This document shows, in pieces, positions 35,838-47,304 of a DNA stretch of 64,000 nucleotides. The first letter of the stretch is position 1. The number at the start of each line of letters is the position of its first letter. Location: the NCBI RefSeq assembly GCF_037976825.1, contig NZ_CP150269.1:3919501-3983500 (forward strand). Direction: 5' to 3'. The notes under the pieces are model-generated. The model saw nothing but the letters and a program-made list of their open reading frames with translations. It was not told the origin of the DNA and searched no databases. Both the position numbers and the translations under genes were made by a program. This stretch comes from Paenibacillus sp. FSL K6-1330 (GTDB lineage Bacteria > Bacillota > Bacilli > Paenibacillales > Paenibacillaceae).

Positions 35838-36755
35838 TTAAGAAAACGACTTACACCATACAAACATATTTCCCAGTGCTTGAAATCCAACTCTTGTGTA
35901 GACTCGCATCGCGTCATCTGGTTCTGGATCAAGCGTCCACATTCCCCCATGATTGATGTAGAGTTTACTGACGCCGGCCTCTTTTAACTGTCGCATACAC
36001 TCGTACAACAGGTTTGTTGCCAATCCCCGCCTTCGATATGTGGGAGCCGTTCCAAACGGTTCGATAATTGCGATATTGTTATCACTGTCGAGCCAGATAT
36101 TTGCAAAGCCGACAATTTCGTTCGTCTCGTTCACAATAACCAAGTCCAAATCCTGACGGTACGTTGGACAGGACATCAAATGAAGGTAAATCTCGATATC
36201 TGGCGCAGTCAAACCAGCTGAACCGCTCATGATATTGACCTTTTGCTCTAAATCGCCCGCCTCGATCGGGCGCACCTTGAACCCCTCGGGAAAATGAGGT
36301 TCTTGATTCACATCTTCTAAATCAATAACCCCGGAATACATATACCAGGTATGCTGTTCATATCCCCTGGCTTTGAGCGTTTGTACTCGGGGAAGATCCT
36401 CAATATAGCCCCAAATATAAACCTCCTGTCCGTTGCGATCTTCAAGTGACGGACCGCAATAGTGTTGTTCCACCCAAGCGAATATTTCATCTTCTAGATG
36501 AATGTATTCAGGCCCGGTAAAGCAATATAGAATTCGATAATGCCCAGGCCAAATAGCACCGATAATGGTGTCATTTTCGATTTCGCAAACCATCAGACTT
36601 TGAAGGAATTTTTCACCGCCGAAGGCGCGGTTATAATCAAAATCCGCTAGACTAGGATAAAAACGGCGGGTTGGATCGGCAAACTTTTGAGTAATTACCT
36701 TACGTAGTGCCATGTAATCGCTCTCATCTTTGTATTTCCGGAATTTCATCGTCAT
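35838..36755 (-). CDS. GNAT-family N-acetyltransferase
   Basis: 305 residues. The C-terminal half has the acetyl-CoA binding motif A, PTYRRRGLATNLL, preceded by the beta-strand region IVGFANIWLDSDN and followed by the aromatic YTRVGFQALG. The N-terminal half, with TIIGAIWPGHYRI, may be a second, degenerate GNAT fold, as in tandem GNAT proteins. It transfers an acetyl group from acetyl-CoA to an unknown acceptor in the cytoplasm. The ATG at 36755 has a GGAGAGTG site; the in-frame start at 36779 does not. Single gene with its own terminator. Confidence 0.85.
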   Translation of the reverse strand: MTMKFRKYKDESDYMALRKVITQKFADPTRRFYPSLADFDYNRAFGGEKFLQSLMVCEIENDTIIGAIWPGHYRILYCFTGPEYIHLEDEIFAWVEQHYCGPSLEDRNGQEVYIWGYIEDLPRVQTLKARGYEQHTWYMYSGVIDLEDVNQEPHFPEGFKVRPIEAGDLEQKVNIMSGSAGLTAPDIEIYLHLMSCPTYRQDLDLVIVNETNEIVGFANIWLDSDNNIAIIEPFGTAPTYRRRGLATNLLYECMRQLKEAGVSKLYINHGGMWTLDPEPDDAMRVYTRVGFQALGNMFVWCKSFS

Positions 36756-36907
36756 GCCTATCACTCTCCGGTTCCTCATAGTCTGATGAACAATTTCATA
36801 TGTTCAATACTTTCAGAGTAATCCAATGTTGAAAAGGACTACAAGTGGAAAAATGGTTATATTTATGTTTTCTAAAGATCGTAAATGTGTAGAATAACAT
36901 CTCATAT

Positions 36908-36947
36908 AAAAAACCCACTGATGCTTAGTTTGATCAGCGGGTTTAAA
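36908..36947 (-). terminator. Terminator downstream of the helix-turn-helix gene
   Basis: AAACCCGCTGAT...ATCAGTGGGTTTTTTA on the minus strand: a 12 bp stem with one mismatch plus T-run, about 105 bp after the stop at 37051. Confidence 0.8.
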
Positions 36948-37050
36948 AGTATTCTTTGCCATAGATCATCTTGGGTATCCTTCTGCACTTATTAAGTACA
37001 CCTCCACATAATTAGTTCCGTTTAGATATGTCTCCAATACTTATCAGGTA

Positions 37051-37461
37051 CTATTGGTGTCTTTCTATTTCCGCTTGTTTTTTGATTGAATCAACAGTGA
37101 GTGCGAAAGCTTCAGCAGCCTTATATGCATCTAATGCATTTTGAAGTCTTTTTACTTGTTGATTCAACTCATTCCTATTCTCTTTGACCTTTATTGTTGC
37201 ACGCGCAACGTCAATAAGCTCTTCTCTTGCTGCTTTTATAGCCCGGTTATGAGCTTTTTCAATTATTTGTACTGCCATATGAGTATAAATCGTTGCAAAC
37301 TCTTTATCGCCAATCTGTTGCTCACGAGCAGCTAAGTCACTCTCACTGATTACCCAATCTCCGGAGTCGTTTTTCGAAGCGGCTATACGCCCGTCATTAA
37401 TCATGTTTAGAATGGTTTTGTAATGAACCCCAAGTAACAACGCTGCTTCTTTAGCATTCAT
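37051..37461 (-). CDS. Helix-turn-helix (MerR/excisionase-type) protein with coiled coil
   Basis: 136 residues. The N-terminal 45 form a MerR/excisionase-like winged helix (MNAKEAALLLGVHYKTILNM, then GRIAASKNDSGDWVISESDL). The remainder is a long charged helix (EKAHNRAIKAAREELIDVARA and onward) likely to form a coiled coil for dimerisation. It probably binds DNA as a dimer; similar proteins occur in spore-formers and in mobile elements, and no integrase is nearby. The partner genes or targets are not visible. Start ATG at 37461. Confidence 0.65.
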   Translation of the reverse strand: MNAKEAALLLGVHYKTILNMINDGRIAASKNDSGDWVISESDLAAREQQIGDKEFATIYTHMAVQIIEKAHNRAIKAAREELIDVARATIKVKENRNELNQQVKRLQNALDAYKAAEAFALTVDSIKKQAEIERHQ

Positions 37462-37567
37462 TATTATTCAACCCCTTATCTATAGTTATCCATATATCAA
37501 GAGATAATAAGAAGAAAGTAAACAGGATATCATAGCATTCTTTGATGTGGGCTTCACCAAATTAAGA

Positions 37568-37615
37568 AAAGAAGTGCTAGCCCGCCATTTAAGAAATAGC
37601 TTCTAGCACTTCAAA
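37568..37615 (-). terminator. Terminator of the flavin reductase gene
   Basis: GAAGTGCTAG (37571-37580) and CTAGCACTTC (37603-37612) form a perfect 10 bp stem with a 22 base loop and a TTTTC tail on the minus strand. Confidence 0.7.
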
Positions 37616-37659
37616 TGATCTTTTTTTTAAAAAATGAATCTTCAAAAAGTCTTACACAT

Positions 37660-39474
<1,815 letters not shown>

Positions 39475-39486
39475 TTAAACATTGTG

Positions 39487-39570
39487 AAAAAATGTGCAAT
39501 ATGTATTATAGGCTATGCATCTCCAAATGTATTTGCACATTTTGGACTTTATTTATACATTTTGGATAAG
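39487..39570. promoter_or_regulatory. Putative operator between the reductase and the two-component genes
   Basis: AAAATGTGCAAT (left) and ATTTGCACATTTT (right, ending near 39543) form an inverted repeat about 30 bp apart; ACATTTTGGA is then repeated in direct orientation near 39538 and 39557. The shared 176 bp divergent region makes these candidate sites for the AraC-type response regulator. Confidence 0.5.
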
Positions 39571-39617
39571 TGATACTTCTCATTTATAAAGGGAATGCAA
39601 CATGATGTAATAAAGAC

Positions 39618-41222
39618 ATGCACTCAATACAACGAAAAATTACATTATATGCCGGAGGATGCTTTCTCTTACTATTCCTTGCGTTGTTAGTCGCCATACA
39701 CATAGAGATGGAACGAACGGTCGTCCCACTCAATGAATCACTGACACAGCAAATCGTCAATGCCCGGAGCGAACAAATATCCTATTGGTTTCAGCAGCGG
39801 ATTGGAGAAGTCGAAATGCTCGCCACCCTTGCTTCTGATCATCACTTGACTCGAGAAGAGCTGTTACGCGAAAGTCGCAAGCTCGAACAACGTCGAGGTC
39901 ATGACTACGAGTCCATTCGGATTGTTGATCTCCAAGGAAACTCTTGGACGCCGGATAGCAACTCTTTCTCTATATTAAATCGAGACTATTATAAAGAACT
40001 GATTTCGTCGAATGCTCCCTGCGTTGTAAGTAACGTTATTGTTTCAAGAGCCAACAAAGCAGAGATTGTTGTTATTCTGTACCGTGTTGAACCGCTAGTT
40101 CATGAGGATGCAGCTTACATCGCAGCCGCCGTTCCTATCGGTAAAATGAAAGATATCGCCCAAGACATTTTGGTGTATGACGGTAGAGGATCGCTTATCG
40201 TTAATTCAGAATTTCCAGAACTGGATGATTCCAGAGCTAACATGGCTATCTTTACGGCTTCGATTACCGGTGTTCCGGGCTGGAAGCTCATATTCCAAGT
40301 GCCGAAATCCCAGCTTACCCAAGGTATGACGAAGACCCAGCGGTCGGCTCTTATGGTAGGAACTGTAGTAGGTATCTTCTTTTTGATACTCGTCCTATTA
40401 TTGGGCTCCTCCATAGCTAAGCCGATACAGGCGCTGCGTCAATTGATGAGACAAGTGGAAGACGGTGACTGGAGCGTGCGTTCTAACGATAAAAGGCGCG
40501 ATGAGATTGGAGAGTTAGCGCGTAGTTTCAATCAAATGCTCATTAAGCTATATCAATCCCAGCAAGAAAAGAAGGAAATGGAGCTGCAGATGATTCACGA
40601 ACAGATTAAGCCCCATTTTCTGTATAATACACTGGATACGATTCAATGGATGGCTGCAAGCCATGACGCAAATGATGTGGTGGACATTGTAGAATCCTTA
40701 AGCACGTATTTCCGGCTTGGACTCAGCAGCGGCAGTCAATTTGTAACGCTGGAACAAGAATTTCAACATGTCGAGAGCTACTTAAATATCCAATGTGTTC
40801 GGTATGATGATATTCTGGATTACGAATTGAGCTATGACAAGCATTTGGAACAACATCAGATCATTCGGTTCATCCTTCAACCACTCGTTGAAAATGCGAT
40901 TTATCACGGAATCAAGCCGCTGACAAACCAGAAAAGTAAAATATCAATTCGTGCATATAAACAAGGGGATCAACTGATCGTCACCGTCCTGAATAACGGA
41001 GTAGACATTCCTAAATCCAGGCTCGCATCACTTCAGAAGACGTTGCGGGACGGAAAAAAAGACAGAAACGAAGAGATCGGATTCGGTCTATATAGTGTCA
41101 ACCATCGCATCAAACTTGCTTATGGTGAGCTTTACGGTTTGCAGATCAGTAGTGGACAAGGTGTAACCTGTATGACGATAAATGTACCGCTTGGAGGTAA
41201 CAACTCATGTGGCAAGTCCTAA
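39618..41222 (+). CDS. YesM-type sensor histidine kinase
   Basis: 534 residues: a membrane helix at about 10-30, an extracellular Cache-like sensor to about 240, a second helix at about 243-264, HAMP to about 318, then the His_kinase domain with EQIKPHFLYNTLD (phospho-His near 333) and the ATPase domain with LQPLVENAIYHGI and IGFGLYSVNHR. This is the YesM/LytS-like class that senses outside ligands. No ribosome binding site stronger than GGGAATGC was seen before the ATG. The gene overlaps the response regulator by 16 bp, so they are co-translated, and both lie divergent from the reductase lipoprotein. Confidence 0.92.
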   Translation: MHSIQRKITLYAGGCFLLLFLALLVAIHIEMERTVVPLNESLTQQIVNARSEQISYWFQQRIGEVEMLATLASDHHLTREELLRESRKLEQRRGHDYESIRIVDLQGNSWTPDSNSFSILNRDYYKELISSNAPCVVSNVIVSRANKAEIVVILYRVEPLVHEDAAYIAAAVPIGKMKDIAQDILVYDGRGSLIVNSEFPELDDSRANMAIFTASITGVPGWKLIFQVPKSQLTQGMTKTQRSALMVGTVVGIFFLILVLLLGSSIAKPIQALRQLMRQVEDGDWSVRSNDKRRDEIGELARSFNQMLIKLYQSQQEKKEMELQMIHEQIKPHFLYNTLDTIQWMAASHDANDVVDIVESLSTYFRLGLSSGSQFVTLEQEFQHVESYLNIQCVRYDDILDYELSYDKHLEQHQIIRFILQPLVENAIYHGIKPLTNQKSKISIRAYKQGDQLIVTVLNNGVDIPKSRLASLQKTLRDGKKDRNEEIGFGLYSVNHRIKLAYGELYGLQISSGQGVTCMTINVPLGGNNSCGKS

Positions 41223-41992
41223 TCGTGGATGACGAGAAAATTATCCGTAATGGCTTACGGAAATACATCCAAGAGAGTCGGCTGCCTTTTGAACCATCAG
41301 GAGAAGCAAGGAATGCTGCTGAGGCTCTGTCTCTAATCGAGGAATCCACACCAGACGTATTGCTAGCGGATATTAACATGCCGGGGTTGAATGGCCTTGA
41401 TCTGGTCGAAATTGTAACGAGTCGGTATCCTGACATGGTCGTGGTGATTATTAGTGGGTATGATGATTTTAAATATGCGCAAAGAGCCCTGCAAATGCAT
41501 GCTTATGATTACTTACTGAAGCCGGTACCCAAGAGCGATCTAAACCGAATGCTGTCTAAGTTACACGATCACTTGTGCGGTCTTCATCCTGACGAAGTTA
41601 CGAAGCTCAAGAATGAGATGACGCAGGAAGCACTCTCGAATGCCTGTGGACTCTCGCCAATTATGGTGAAAATAACAGAATATATCCACTGTCATTACAA
41701 TGATCCGGAACTGGCCGTACCTCATGTGGCGGAGTTATTTCATATTAATTCCAATTATTTGAGTAAACGAATGAAAAAAGAGGTCGGAGTATCTTTTCTG
41801 GAGTATTTGACTGAGCTTCGCATCTCGAAAGCGAAGGAATTATTGGACAACTCCATGCAAAACATCAAAATTGGTGATTTGGCGATCAAAGTAGGCTATA
41901 AGAATCAATATTATTTCAGCCGCCTGTTTAAAAACCGAGTTGGAGTGTGTCCGGTAGATTATAAAAATAGTACCAAAATGAATATGTATTGA
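41207..41992 (+). CDS. YesN-type response regulator with AraC DNA-binding domain
   Basis: 261 residues. The receiver domain at 1-125 has the acidic pair DDE (8-10), phospho-acceptor Asp55 in LLADINMPG and Lys in YLLKPV. It joins almost directly to an AraC-type double helix-turn-helix at about 155-255 (VAELFHINSNYLSKRMKKEVG; IGDLAIKVGYKNQYYFSRLFK). Usual YesN proteins are about 500 residues with a middle section; that section is missing here. The ATG lies inside the end of the kinase gene with a GGAGG site. It is the likely activator of the divergent reductase gene. Confidence 0.93.
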   Translation: MWQVLIVDDEKIIRNGLRKYIQESRLPFEPSGEARNAAEALSLIEESTPDVLLADINMPGLNGLDLVEIVTSRYPDMVVVIISGYDDFKYAQRALQMHAYDYLLKPVPKSDLNRMLSKLHDHLCGLHPDEVTKLKNEMTQEALSNACGLSPIMVKITEYIHCHYNDPELAVPHVAELFHINSNYLSKRMKKEVGVSFLEYLTELRISKAKELLDNSMQNIKIGDLAIKVGYKNQYYFSRLFKNRVGVCPVDYKNSTKMNMY

Positions 41993-42055
41993 CTATAGAG
42001 ATACGGATTAACTTGGCATAAATCAGAATTCATCGTAGTTGAGCGATTCGCCAGG

Positions 42056-42271
42056 TTAACCGATGTATCTCCTTTCGTATTTTCCACTGCTTCTTTCAAG
42101 CCCCTTTAGAACGATTTCACCTTTTTCAGAAAAAACATTCCAAACGAAGCAGGTTCCTCTTGGGATGCCCTCTGTGATCTCCAACTTTTTAGATCCAATT
42201 TGCGAAGTATTGTAAAGTACTCCTTCAATGTATGGTTTTGAACGAAAGGAACACGGGTCGGAAATTTCCAT
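42056..42271 (-). CDS. Small hypothetical protein
   Basis: 71 residues from an ATG at 42271 that has an AAGGGAG site nine bases upstream (a longer version from 42307 is possible but lacks one). No membrane helix or signal; it contains a Cys near the start (DPCSF) and ends with a basic segment. I do not recognise the family. It is divergent from the Ldh-family gene. Confidence 0.45.
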   Translation of the reverse strand: MEISDPCSFRSKPYIEGVLYNTSQIGSKKLEITEGIPRGTCFVWNVFSEKGEIVLKGLERSSGKYERRYIG

Positions 42272-42393
42272 TATTCTGTGCTCCCTTGCAGGGGTAATTA
42301 TATTCATAGGATATGAAAAACTTAGAAGGATTAGGTTATCAGCTAAAGAATGATTATGGTATTAAAATCATGGTGGATTGGGAGGGTTACGAG

Positions 42394-43371
42394 GTGAATG
42401 TAGAGCAGAAGGACAGTATCAGAGTTAGGCCTGAAAAGCTCAGGTGCTTCACTTCCGCACTAGCCCGTAAGGCTGGTATGTTGGAAGAACAAGCTGATTT
42501 TCTAGCGGAAGTACTCGTAAAAAATGATCTTCGAGGAGTATTCAGTCACGGTTCCCAGCAAATAGCTACCTACGCCCGGATCATGCGAGATGGTTTGATT
42601 CATCCAAATCCACAAGTCCACACAGTGAATGAAGCGGCTTCTACGATGGTAGTGGATGGAGACGGAGGACTTGGTTATTTTGCGGCATTTCGGGCAGTGG
42701 AAGAGATCGTTGATCGCTGCCGTAATCACGGGATCGCTGCGGCCGTCACACGGAATCACGGACATATCGGAGCAGCTGGAATCTACTCACGCCTCCTTGC
42801 GGAACAAGGGCTCGTCGGGTATGTTACGTCTGGGCATCAGTTACACTTAACCACCGAGGAATCGATCATGCGTGCAGCCGGTGGATCACCGATGTCCTTC
42901 GCAGTGCCTTCGGGCACTGAAGTACCCATGGTTCTAGACTTTGGGGCAATGCATGACCTCTACCCCTCTCCTCACTTGGAGCAGCTGTTTAAGCTCGCGC
43001 CCGGACTTGTATTTCGAAATATGGGATTAGGTTTTATGTGCCAAGCTTTGGGCGGCTTCTTAGCAGGTCTTCGGGTAGTAGAAAAAGACGATGGGAAAAA
43101 GTACAAGGGAGCTAATCAAGGCGCGTTGATCATCGCACTGGATATCAGCCGGTTTATACAACCAGATCAGTTCAAAAAAGAAATGGACACTTATATGAGT
43201 ATAACTAGTAAAATGCAGCCAATGCCCGGATACGATAGAGCAACACTTCCGGGGGTCCTTGAATATGAGCGCGAACAGGATCGAATACACAGTGGGATAC
43301 CTCTCAGTAAAGAGCAGCAGACGGTGTTAAAAGATGCGGCTGTTGAGTTTGAACTTGAACCGCCATTTTGA
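42394..43371 (+). CDS. Ldh-family (malate/L-lactate-type) NAD(P)-dependent oxidoreductase
   Basis: 325 residues of the malate/L-lactate/ureidoglycolate dehydrogenase-like family (not the classical LDH fold). Hallmarks are VKNDLRGVFSHG near 45, AVTRNHGHIGAAG near 125 with the catalytic His, and TLPGVLEYEREQ near the C-terminus. It reduces or oxidises a 2-oxo/2-hydroxy acid with NAD(P). The chosen start is GTG at 42394, eight bases after GGGAGGG; the in-frame ATG at 42313 has no site. The usual family SGxxAxG-type region in the middle is shortened (LDFGAMHDLYPSPHLEQ), so activity is not certain. A strong terminator follows. Confidence 0.82.
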   Translation: MNVEQKDSIRVRPEKLRCFTSALARKAGMLEEQADFLAEVLVKNDLRGVFSHGSQQIATYARIMRDGLIHPNPQVHTVNEAASTMVVDGDGGLGYFAAFRAVEEIVDRCRNHGIAAAVTRNHGHIGAAGIYSRLLAEQGLVGYVTSGHQLHLTTEESIMRAAGGSPMSFAVPSGTEVPMVLDFGAMHDLYPSPHLEQLFKLAPGLVFRNMGLGFMCQALGGFLAGLRVVEKDDGKKYKGANQGALIIALDISRFIQPDQFKKEMDTYMSITSKMQPMPGYDRATLPGVLEYEREQDRIHSGIPLSKEQQTVLKDAAVEFELEPPF

Positions 43372-43420
43372 GCCGCGCAACTGATTTCCCAGTGTCAGAT
43401 CATCATACCGCCAGACAACA

Positions 43421-43460
43421 GAAAGAGAAGCTGCAGCCTCCACCCCTGCAGCTTCTCTTT
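43421..43460 (+). terminator. Strong hairpin terminator of the Ldh-family gene
   Basis: GAAAGAGAAGCTGCAG and CTGCAGCTTCTCTTTC form a perfect 16 bp stem with an 8 base loop, 50 bp after the stop. Confidence 0.75.
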
Positions 43461-43612
43461 CACTTACCGTCCCGAGGGTATGCTCGGCGACCGCTTGATA
43501 CGCTTTGCTTGCCACCCACAATGCCGTTTCGCTGTGGGAGGACTGTACAGCAAATTTGGACTCGCCGACAAATGTCGGGAACGACATCGTAAACATCATC
43601 CAGATTGCGAGC
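43461..43612 (-). pseudogene. Unrecognised coding remnant
   Basis: A minus-strand open frame includes AKTLAIWMMFTMSFPTFVGE, then FAVQSSHSETALWVASKAYQ. The composition looks protein-like but there is no start signal, and it runs into the Ldh terminator hairpin. Family not recognised; it lies in a zone of broken genes. Confidence 0.25.
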
Positions 43613-43701
43613 GTTTTAGCACGGTGCTGCAGCCACGCACCCTTTGAGCTCCCCTATTTCAGCCCAGCCTCTGATAGATATAGTTTTTATAAAAGACGAC
43701 T

Positions 43702-43895
43702 TCATGCTTCTTCTGTTTGGGAACCCGTTTCCCTATCCTTCTCTAAAGCGAGAACCTCCCTTGTTGCTTCTATGAAAGACATCATGATAGGTGAAAGCCA
43801 CTTGTCTTTATGCCACAACATCTGTGTATACACGTGCAAGTCCGGAATTTGCCATGGAAGAGCAACAAGTTCGCCCCGGTTCGATAGGGACATGA
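43702..43895 (-). pseudogene. LysR-family regulator, C-terminal fragment
   Basis: About 65 codons reading ALPWQIPDLHVYTQMLWHKD...MMSFIEATREVL, the end of a LysR substrate-binding domain. Everything before it, including the helix-turn-helix, is missing. It is fused directly to a BCCT transporter fragment, so a deletion joined two genes here. Confidence 0.6.
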
Positions 43896-44250
43896 ACAAG
43901 CGGCTCGGCGACACCAAAGTTTACAAGGCCGACACCAATTCCTGCAGTGAACAACATTCCTAGCCTTGAGAACGTGCTAAACTCCGGCTTCTCATCCTTC
44001 TTCCCCAGCCTGACATTGCCAAACTTACTGAAGGCCAGCAATAAGCAAATTCCGATGACAATAAGCGGGATCATCATCGTAAACCAGCTAATTGGCCATG
44101 GTACTTGTAAACCCATCCCCATAAGGTGTTCGTCAGATTTTCTGGGTTAACGACAGCCCAGACAGAAAAGATACCTGTGAATATAACCGCCGACCGGAAT
44201 GTTACTGAACTTTTACTGCCATTCCGATTGGAGGATTGAAGGGAATCCAT
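43896..44250 (-). pseudogene. BCCT-family (betaine/carnitine/choline) transporter, N-terminal fragment with frameshift
   Basis: The frame starts at the ATG at 44250 (MDSLQSSNRNG), reads SAVIFTGIFSVWAVVNPENL, shifts frame near 44125, then continues with WFTMMIPLIVIGICLLLAF...LGMLFTAGIGVGLVNFGVAEPL. This is the first roughly 110 residues of a BCCT symporter, a family of about 500 residues. The rest was lost at the junction with the LysR fragment, so it cannot make a transporter. Confidence 0.75.
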
Positions 44251-44407
44251 AGTGTGAAGTCTCCAATCTATGTTGTAGTAAAGCTCTTCCATACATAATA
44301 TTTACAACTCCCAATCGATAAATTCATCCGTCTCAATTATTTTCGAATCGGATCATATATATCTGTCTATAAGCAGCACACTTAAAGGAATCTAGTTTGA
44401 AGAAATG

Positions 44408-44468
44408 CAGAAAAAAGGATGAGTTCAGATCCATCACCAACATGTGAATCTTACTCATCCTTTTTTAA
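44408..44468 (-). terminator. Hairpin terminator after the rph remnant
   Basis: AAAAAAGGATGAGT and ACTCATCCTTTTTT form a perfect 14 bp stem with a loop of about 28 bases and a T-run on both strands. Confidence 0.75.
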
Positions 44469-44548
44469 CAGGCTGTTGTCTTTTTATTAATCAATCTCTT
44501 GTGAAACATGCTCAGGGAATCCACGAAGTATACGAAAATGGTACTCAG

Positions 44549-44931
<383 letters not shown>

Positions 44932-45050
44932 TTACCTGCCCTGCGGACGGTTTTATATCACCCCATGAGTCTATGTCGTCTTGTGATTACCCCGACGGTG
45001 ACCGTATTGTTTTCGGAGCGGTTTATGTAATAAGTGAAACCATTTATCAA

Positions 45051-45912
45051 TCATTGTTCATTCCTTATCTCATAGATTTTTTGCAGGGTATGGATGTGCA
45101 GCGTTCTTTCATTATCCGTTTCTTGGATTTTATTTCCAGATCCTGCGTCCATATACCACTCTACAAGCCTGTATCCGAACATAAGTAGAATCAACTCATA
45201 GACACAGTTATCCGTTATGTGTGAAATATCCGCATATTCCGAAAAACCCTTGTAATACGCCGGGATACATCTACGGTAGTATTCAACCATGTATTCGACA
45301 TCGGCTTCGTCCGCGATTAGACTTGCCATATCTTCACCTAAATAGCCCCACCCCGCGGTATCCCAGTCCATGAGTATGGTTTTACCGTCTGAGAAGAATA
45401 TGTTTGTCACCCAAAAATCCCTGTGGCACAGAACGATGGGCAGCTTTTCAATACGGTTGAATATTTCGTCTGCGTTCTCATCAATGTCGATGAGCATTTG
45501 ACATATGTGTTTCGGGATTTCGCAATCGTCGGAGCGTATATAATCGTACACTCTATTCCATGACCGGTAATGAAGATAGAAGTTTTTCATGTAATCCACT
45601 TTGCTCAGGTTGGTCAAGCTCTGTAAAACAACTGGCTGTTCGGCATATAATTTGCCTTGGAACCGTCCTAATTCCTCGGCTGCGCGTTCATACATATCGC
45701 CAGTCAAATCTAAACCCGATATGCCGTTGATATATTTCATCCATATCTGCGTTTCGTTTTCTTCTTCGTTCATTTCGGCGTGATAGCATTCAGGCAACGG
45801 AATGATTCAGAAAACAGAGCGCCAAAATTGGATTTATAAAAATCATATTCCCTACGCCAGGAATCGGGATCGTTGTAGCGTTCCCATTTCTTCTGCGTTT
45901 TTCGCTCATTAT
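45051..45912 (-). pseudogene. Decayed duplicate of the APH-like phosphotransferase
   Basis: It is nearly identical to the gene at 34342-35373. The start ATG (45910, after a GAGG-like site) is kept, but after MSE the next 85 or so codons are deleted with a frame change, and near 45795 one G is missing from GTTGGCCTG (here GTTGCCTG), giving a second frameshift. The remaining 248 codons, from ECYHAEMNEEEN onward, keep the catalytic HRDFW and MDWDT motifs with few changes, so the loss is recent. It has no rsgA partner. Confidence 0.85.
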
Positions 45913-46014
45913 GAAGTCCTCCAATCGTTTTTTTACAAGGTGAATGGTTAAGGTAAACACCCCTGTCGATTTGTCCGTTATACAGTTTCTGATTTGCTTG
46001 TCGCCATACATAAT

Positions 46015-46123
46015 CATCATATTGGAAAAGAAGACAACGATGAAAGGTGGATTATAGATATATTCATTTATTACCTCTTCCTACCAGTTAGCTTAATGAA
46101 ATCGCGATTGGAAAATGATTAGA
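46015..46123. repeat. Dispersed 100 bp repeat, copy 3
   Basis: CATCATATTGGAAAAGAAGA...GGATTATAGATATATTC...CAGTTAGCTTAATGAAAT...AAAATGATTAG; it matches 35591-35700 almost base for base and has the same position upstream of an APH-like copy. Confidence 0.85.
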
Positions 46124-46142
46124 TCCATCAAACCGGCAAAAC

Positions 46143-46168
46143 AAAAAAGCCGCTAAATTAGCGACTTT
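46143..46168 (-). terminator. Terminator of the sugar-oxidation operon
   Basis: AAGTCGCTAATTTAGCGGCTTTTTT on the minus strand, 40 bp beyond the last gene; same sequence family as 33097 and 35803. Confidence 0.85.
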
Positions 46169-46209
46169 CAATGTCTATATGTTCTTGTCATCGGACACAG
46201 GATTTGTTC

Positions 46210-47286
46210 CTAATCAAAATAAACGGTTTTGCCTGTATCTGCGGATATATACACGGCTTCTAATATTTGTGAAACAATCATAGCTTCCCTCGGTTTAACT
46301 AAAGGTTCAGTATCGTTTACGATACTGTGAATCCATTGTTTGGCTTCATACTCGAAATCGGTCATTTCTTCTCCCCTGAACAGTTCTCTTGCATTCGGAT
46401 TCACCTCAATTTTATTCAGGAACAAGCTCCCGTCCCTCTCGCCATTGATCCGCAGTTCATTTTTAGCAAAATCCGCTCCTCCCTTCGTTCCGCACAGCAG
46501 GTTGCCACCACCTTTCGCAATGTTGAGGGCCCAACTTGTTTCAATGATGACCGTAGCTCCATTTTTAAATTTCACATACCCGAACGCCGAATCTTCTACC
46601 TCGAATTCGTTGGGATCCCAGGCTCCCCATTCGTTCGCGGCATTTTCGGTATGCTTCAGTTTATGGAAGACACTGCCAACGACACTTTCCGGTTCATAGT
46701 TATCCATCAACCATAGGATCAGATCAAGGGAATGGGTTCCAATATCGATCATAGGACCGCCCCCTTGCTTCTCTTTATCTAGAAACACGCCCCATGTAGG
46801 TACGCCTCGTCTTCGGGTAGCGACAGCTTTTGCAAAATAGATATCTCCAAGTTCCCCATCGGCGATCATCTTTTTTAACAGTTGGCTTTTGGCGTTGGAA
46901 CGATTCTGGTACCCGACGGTGAGCTTCTTTCCTGTTCGCAAGTGGGCTTCGTACATCGCTTTGGCCTCCGCTCCTGTGACTGCCATTGGTTTTTCGCACA
47001 TGACATGTTTGCCACTCTCGAGCGCATCAATGGAAATCGTCGCGTGGGAGCTGTTCGGTGTTAGCACATGTACGACCTCAATCTCCTCCATAGCAAGCAG
47101 ATCCTTGTAATTGGTAAACACCTTAGCGCCTTGCGTGCCGTATTTTTCCGCGGCTTCCTCGGCTCTTTCCGGTTTCAAGTCGCAGAAGCCCACCATTTGT
47201 ACGTTATCTAACTTGGACAAACACGGCATATGTTTGCCGTTCGCAATCATTCCGCAACCGATGATCCCTACTTTTACGGTTCTCAT
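46210..47286 (-). CDS. Gfo/Idh/MocA-family oxidoreductase (second)
   Basis: 358 residues. An N-terminal Rossmann fold with GIIGCGMIANGKHMP near 7-20 binds NAD(P). EKPMAVTGAEAK near 97 carries the conserved Lys of the EKP motif, and GGGPMIDIGTHSLDLILWLM near 185 supplies the catalytic Asp/His pair. It oxidises or reduces a sugar or cyclitol. The ATG at 47286 follows GAGGGAATGCG. It lies 18 bp after the other Gfo/Idh gene and is the last gene of the operon with uptake genes and a PhyH-type dioxygenase; the two paralogues probably do successive steps. Confidence 0.9.
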   Translation of the reverse strand: MRTVKVGIIGCGMIANGKHMPCLSKLDNVQMVGFCDLKPERAEEAAEKYGTQGAKVFTNYKDLLAMEEIEVVHVLTPNSSHATISIDALESGKHVMCEKPMAVTGAEAKAMYEAHLRTGKKLTVGYQNRSNAKSQLLKKMIADGELGDIYFAKAVATRRRGVPTWGVFLDKEKQGGGPMIDIGTHSLDLILWLMDNYEPESVVGSVFHKLKHTENAANEWGAWDPNEFEVEDSAFGYVKFKNGATVIIETSWALNIAKGGGNLLCGTKGGADFAKNELRINGERDGSLFLNKIEVNPNARELFRGEEMTDFEYEAKQWIHSIVNDTEPLVKPREAMIVSQILEAVYISADTGKTVYFD

Positions 47287-47304
47287 CGCATTCCCTCCCC
47301 CGCG

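Noticed and set aside
44973..45188. Plus-strand 71-codon frame near the APH-like duplicate
   Set aside because: It overlaps the end of the pseudogene on the other strand and also reads through the same region in copy 1 as shadow.
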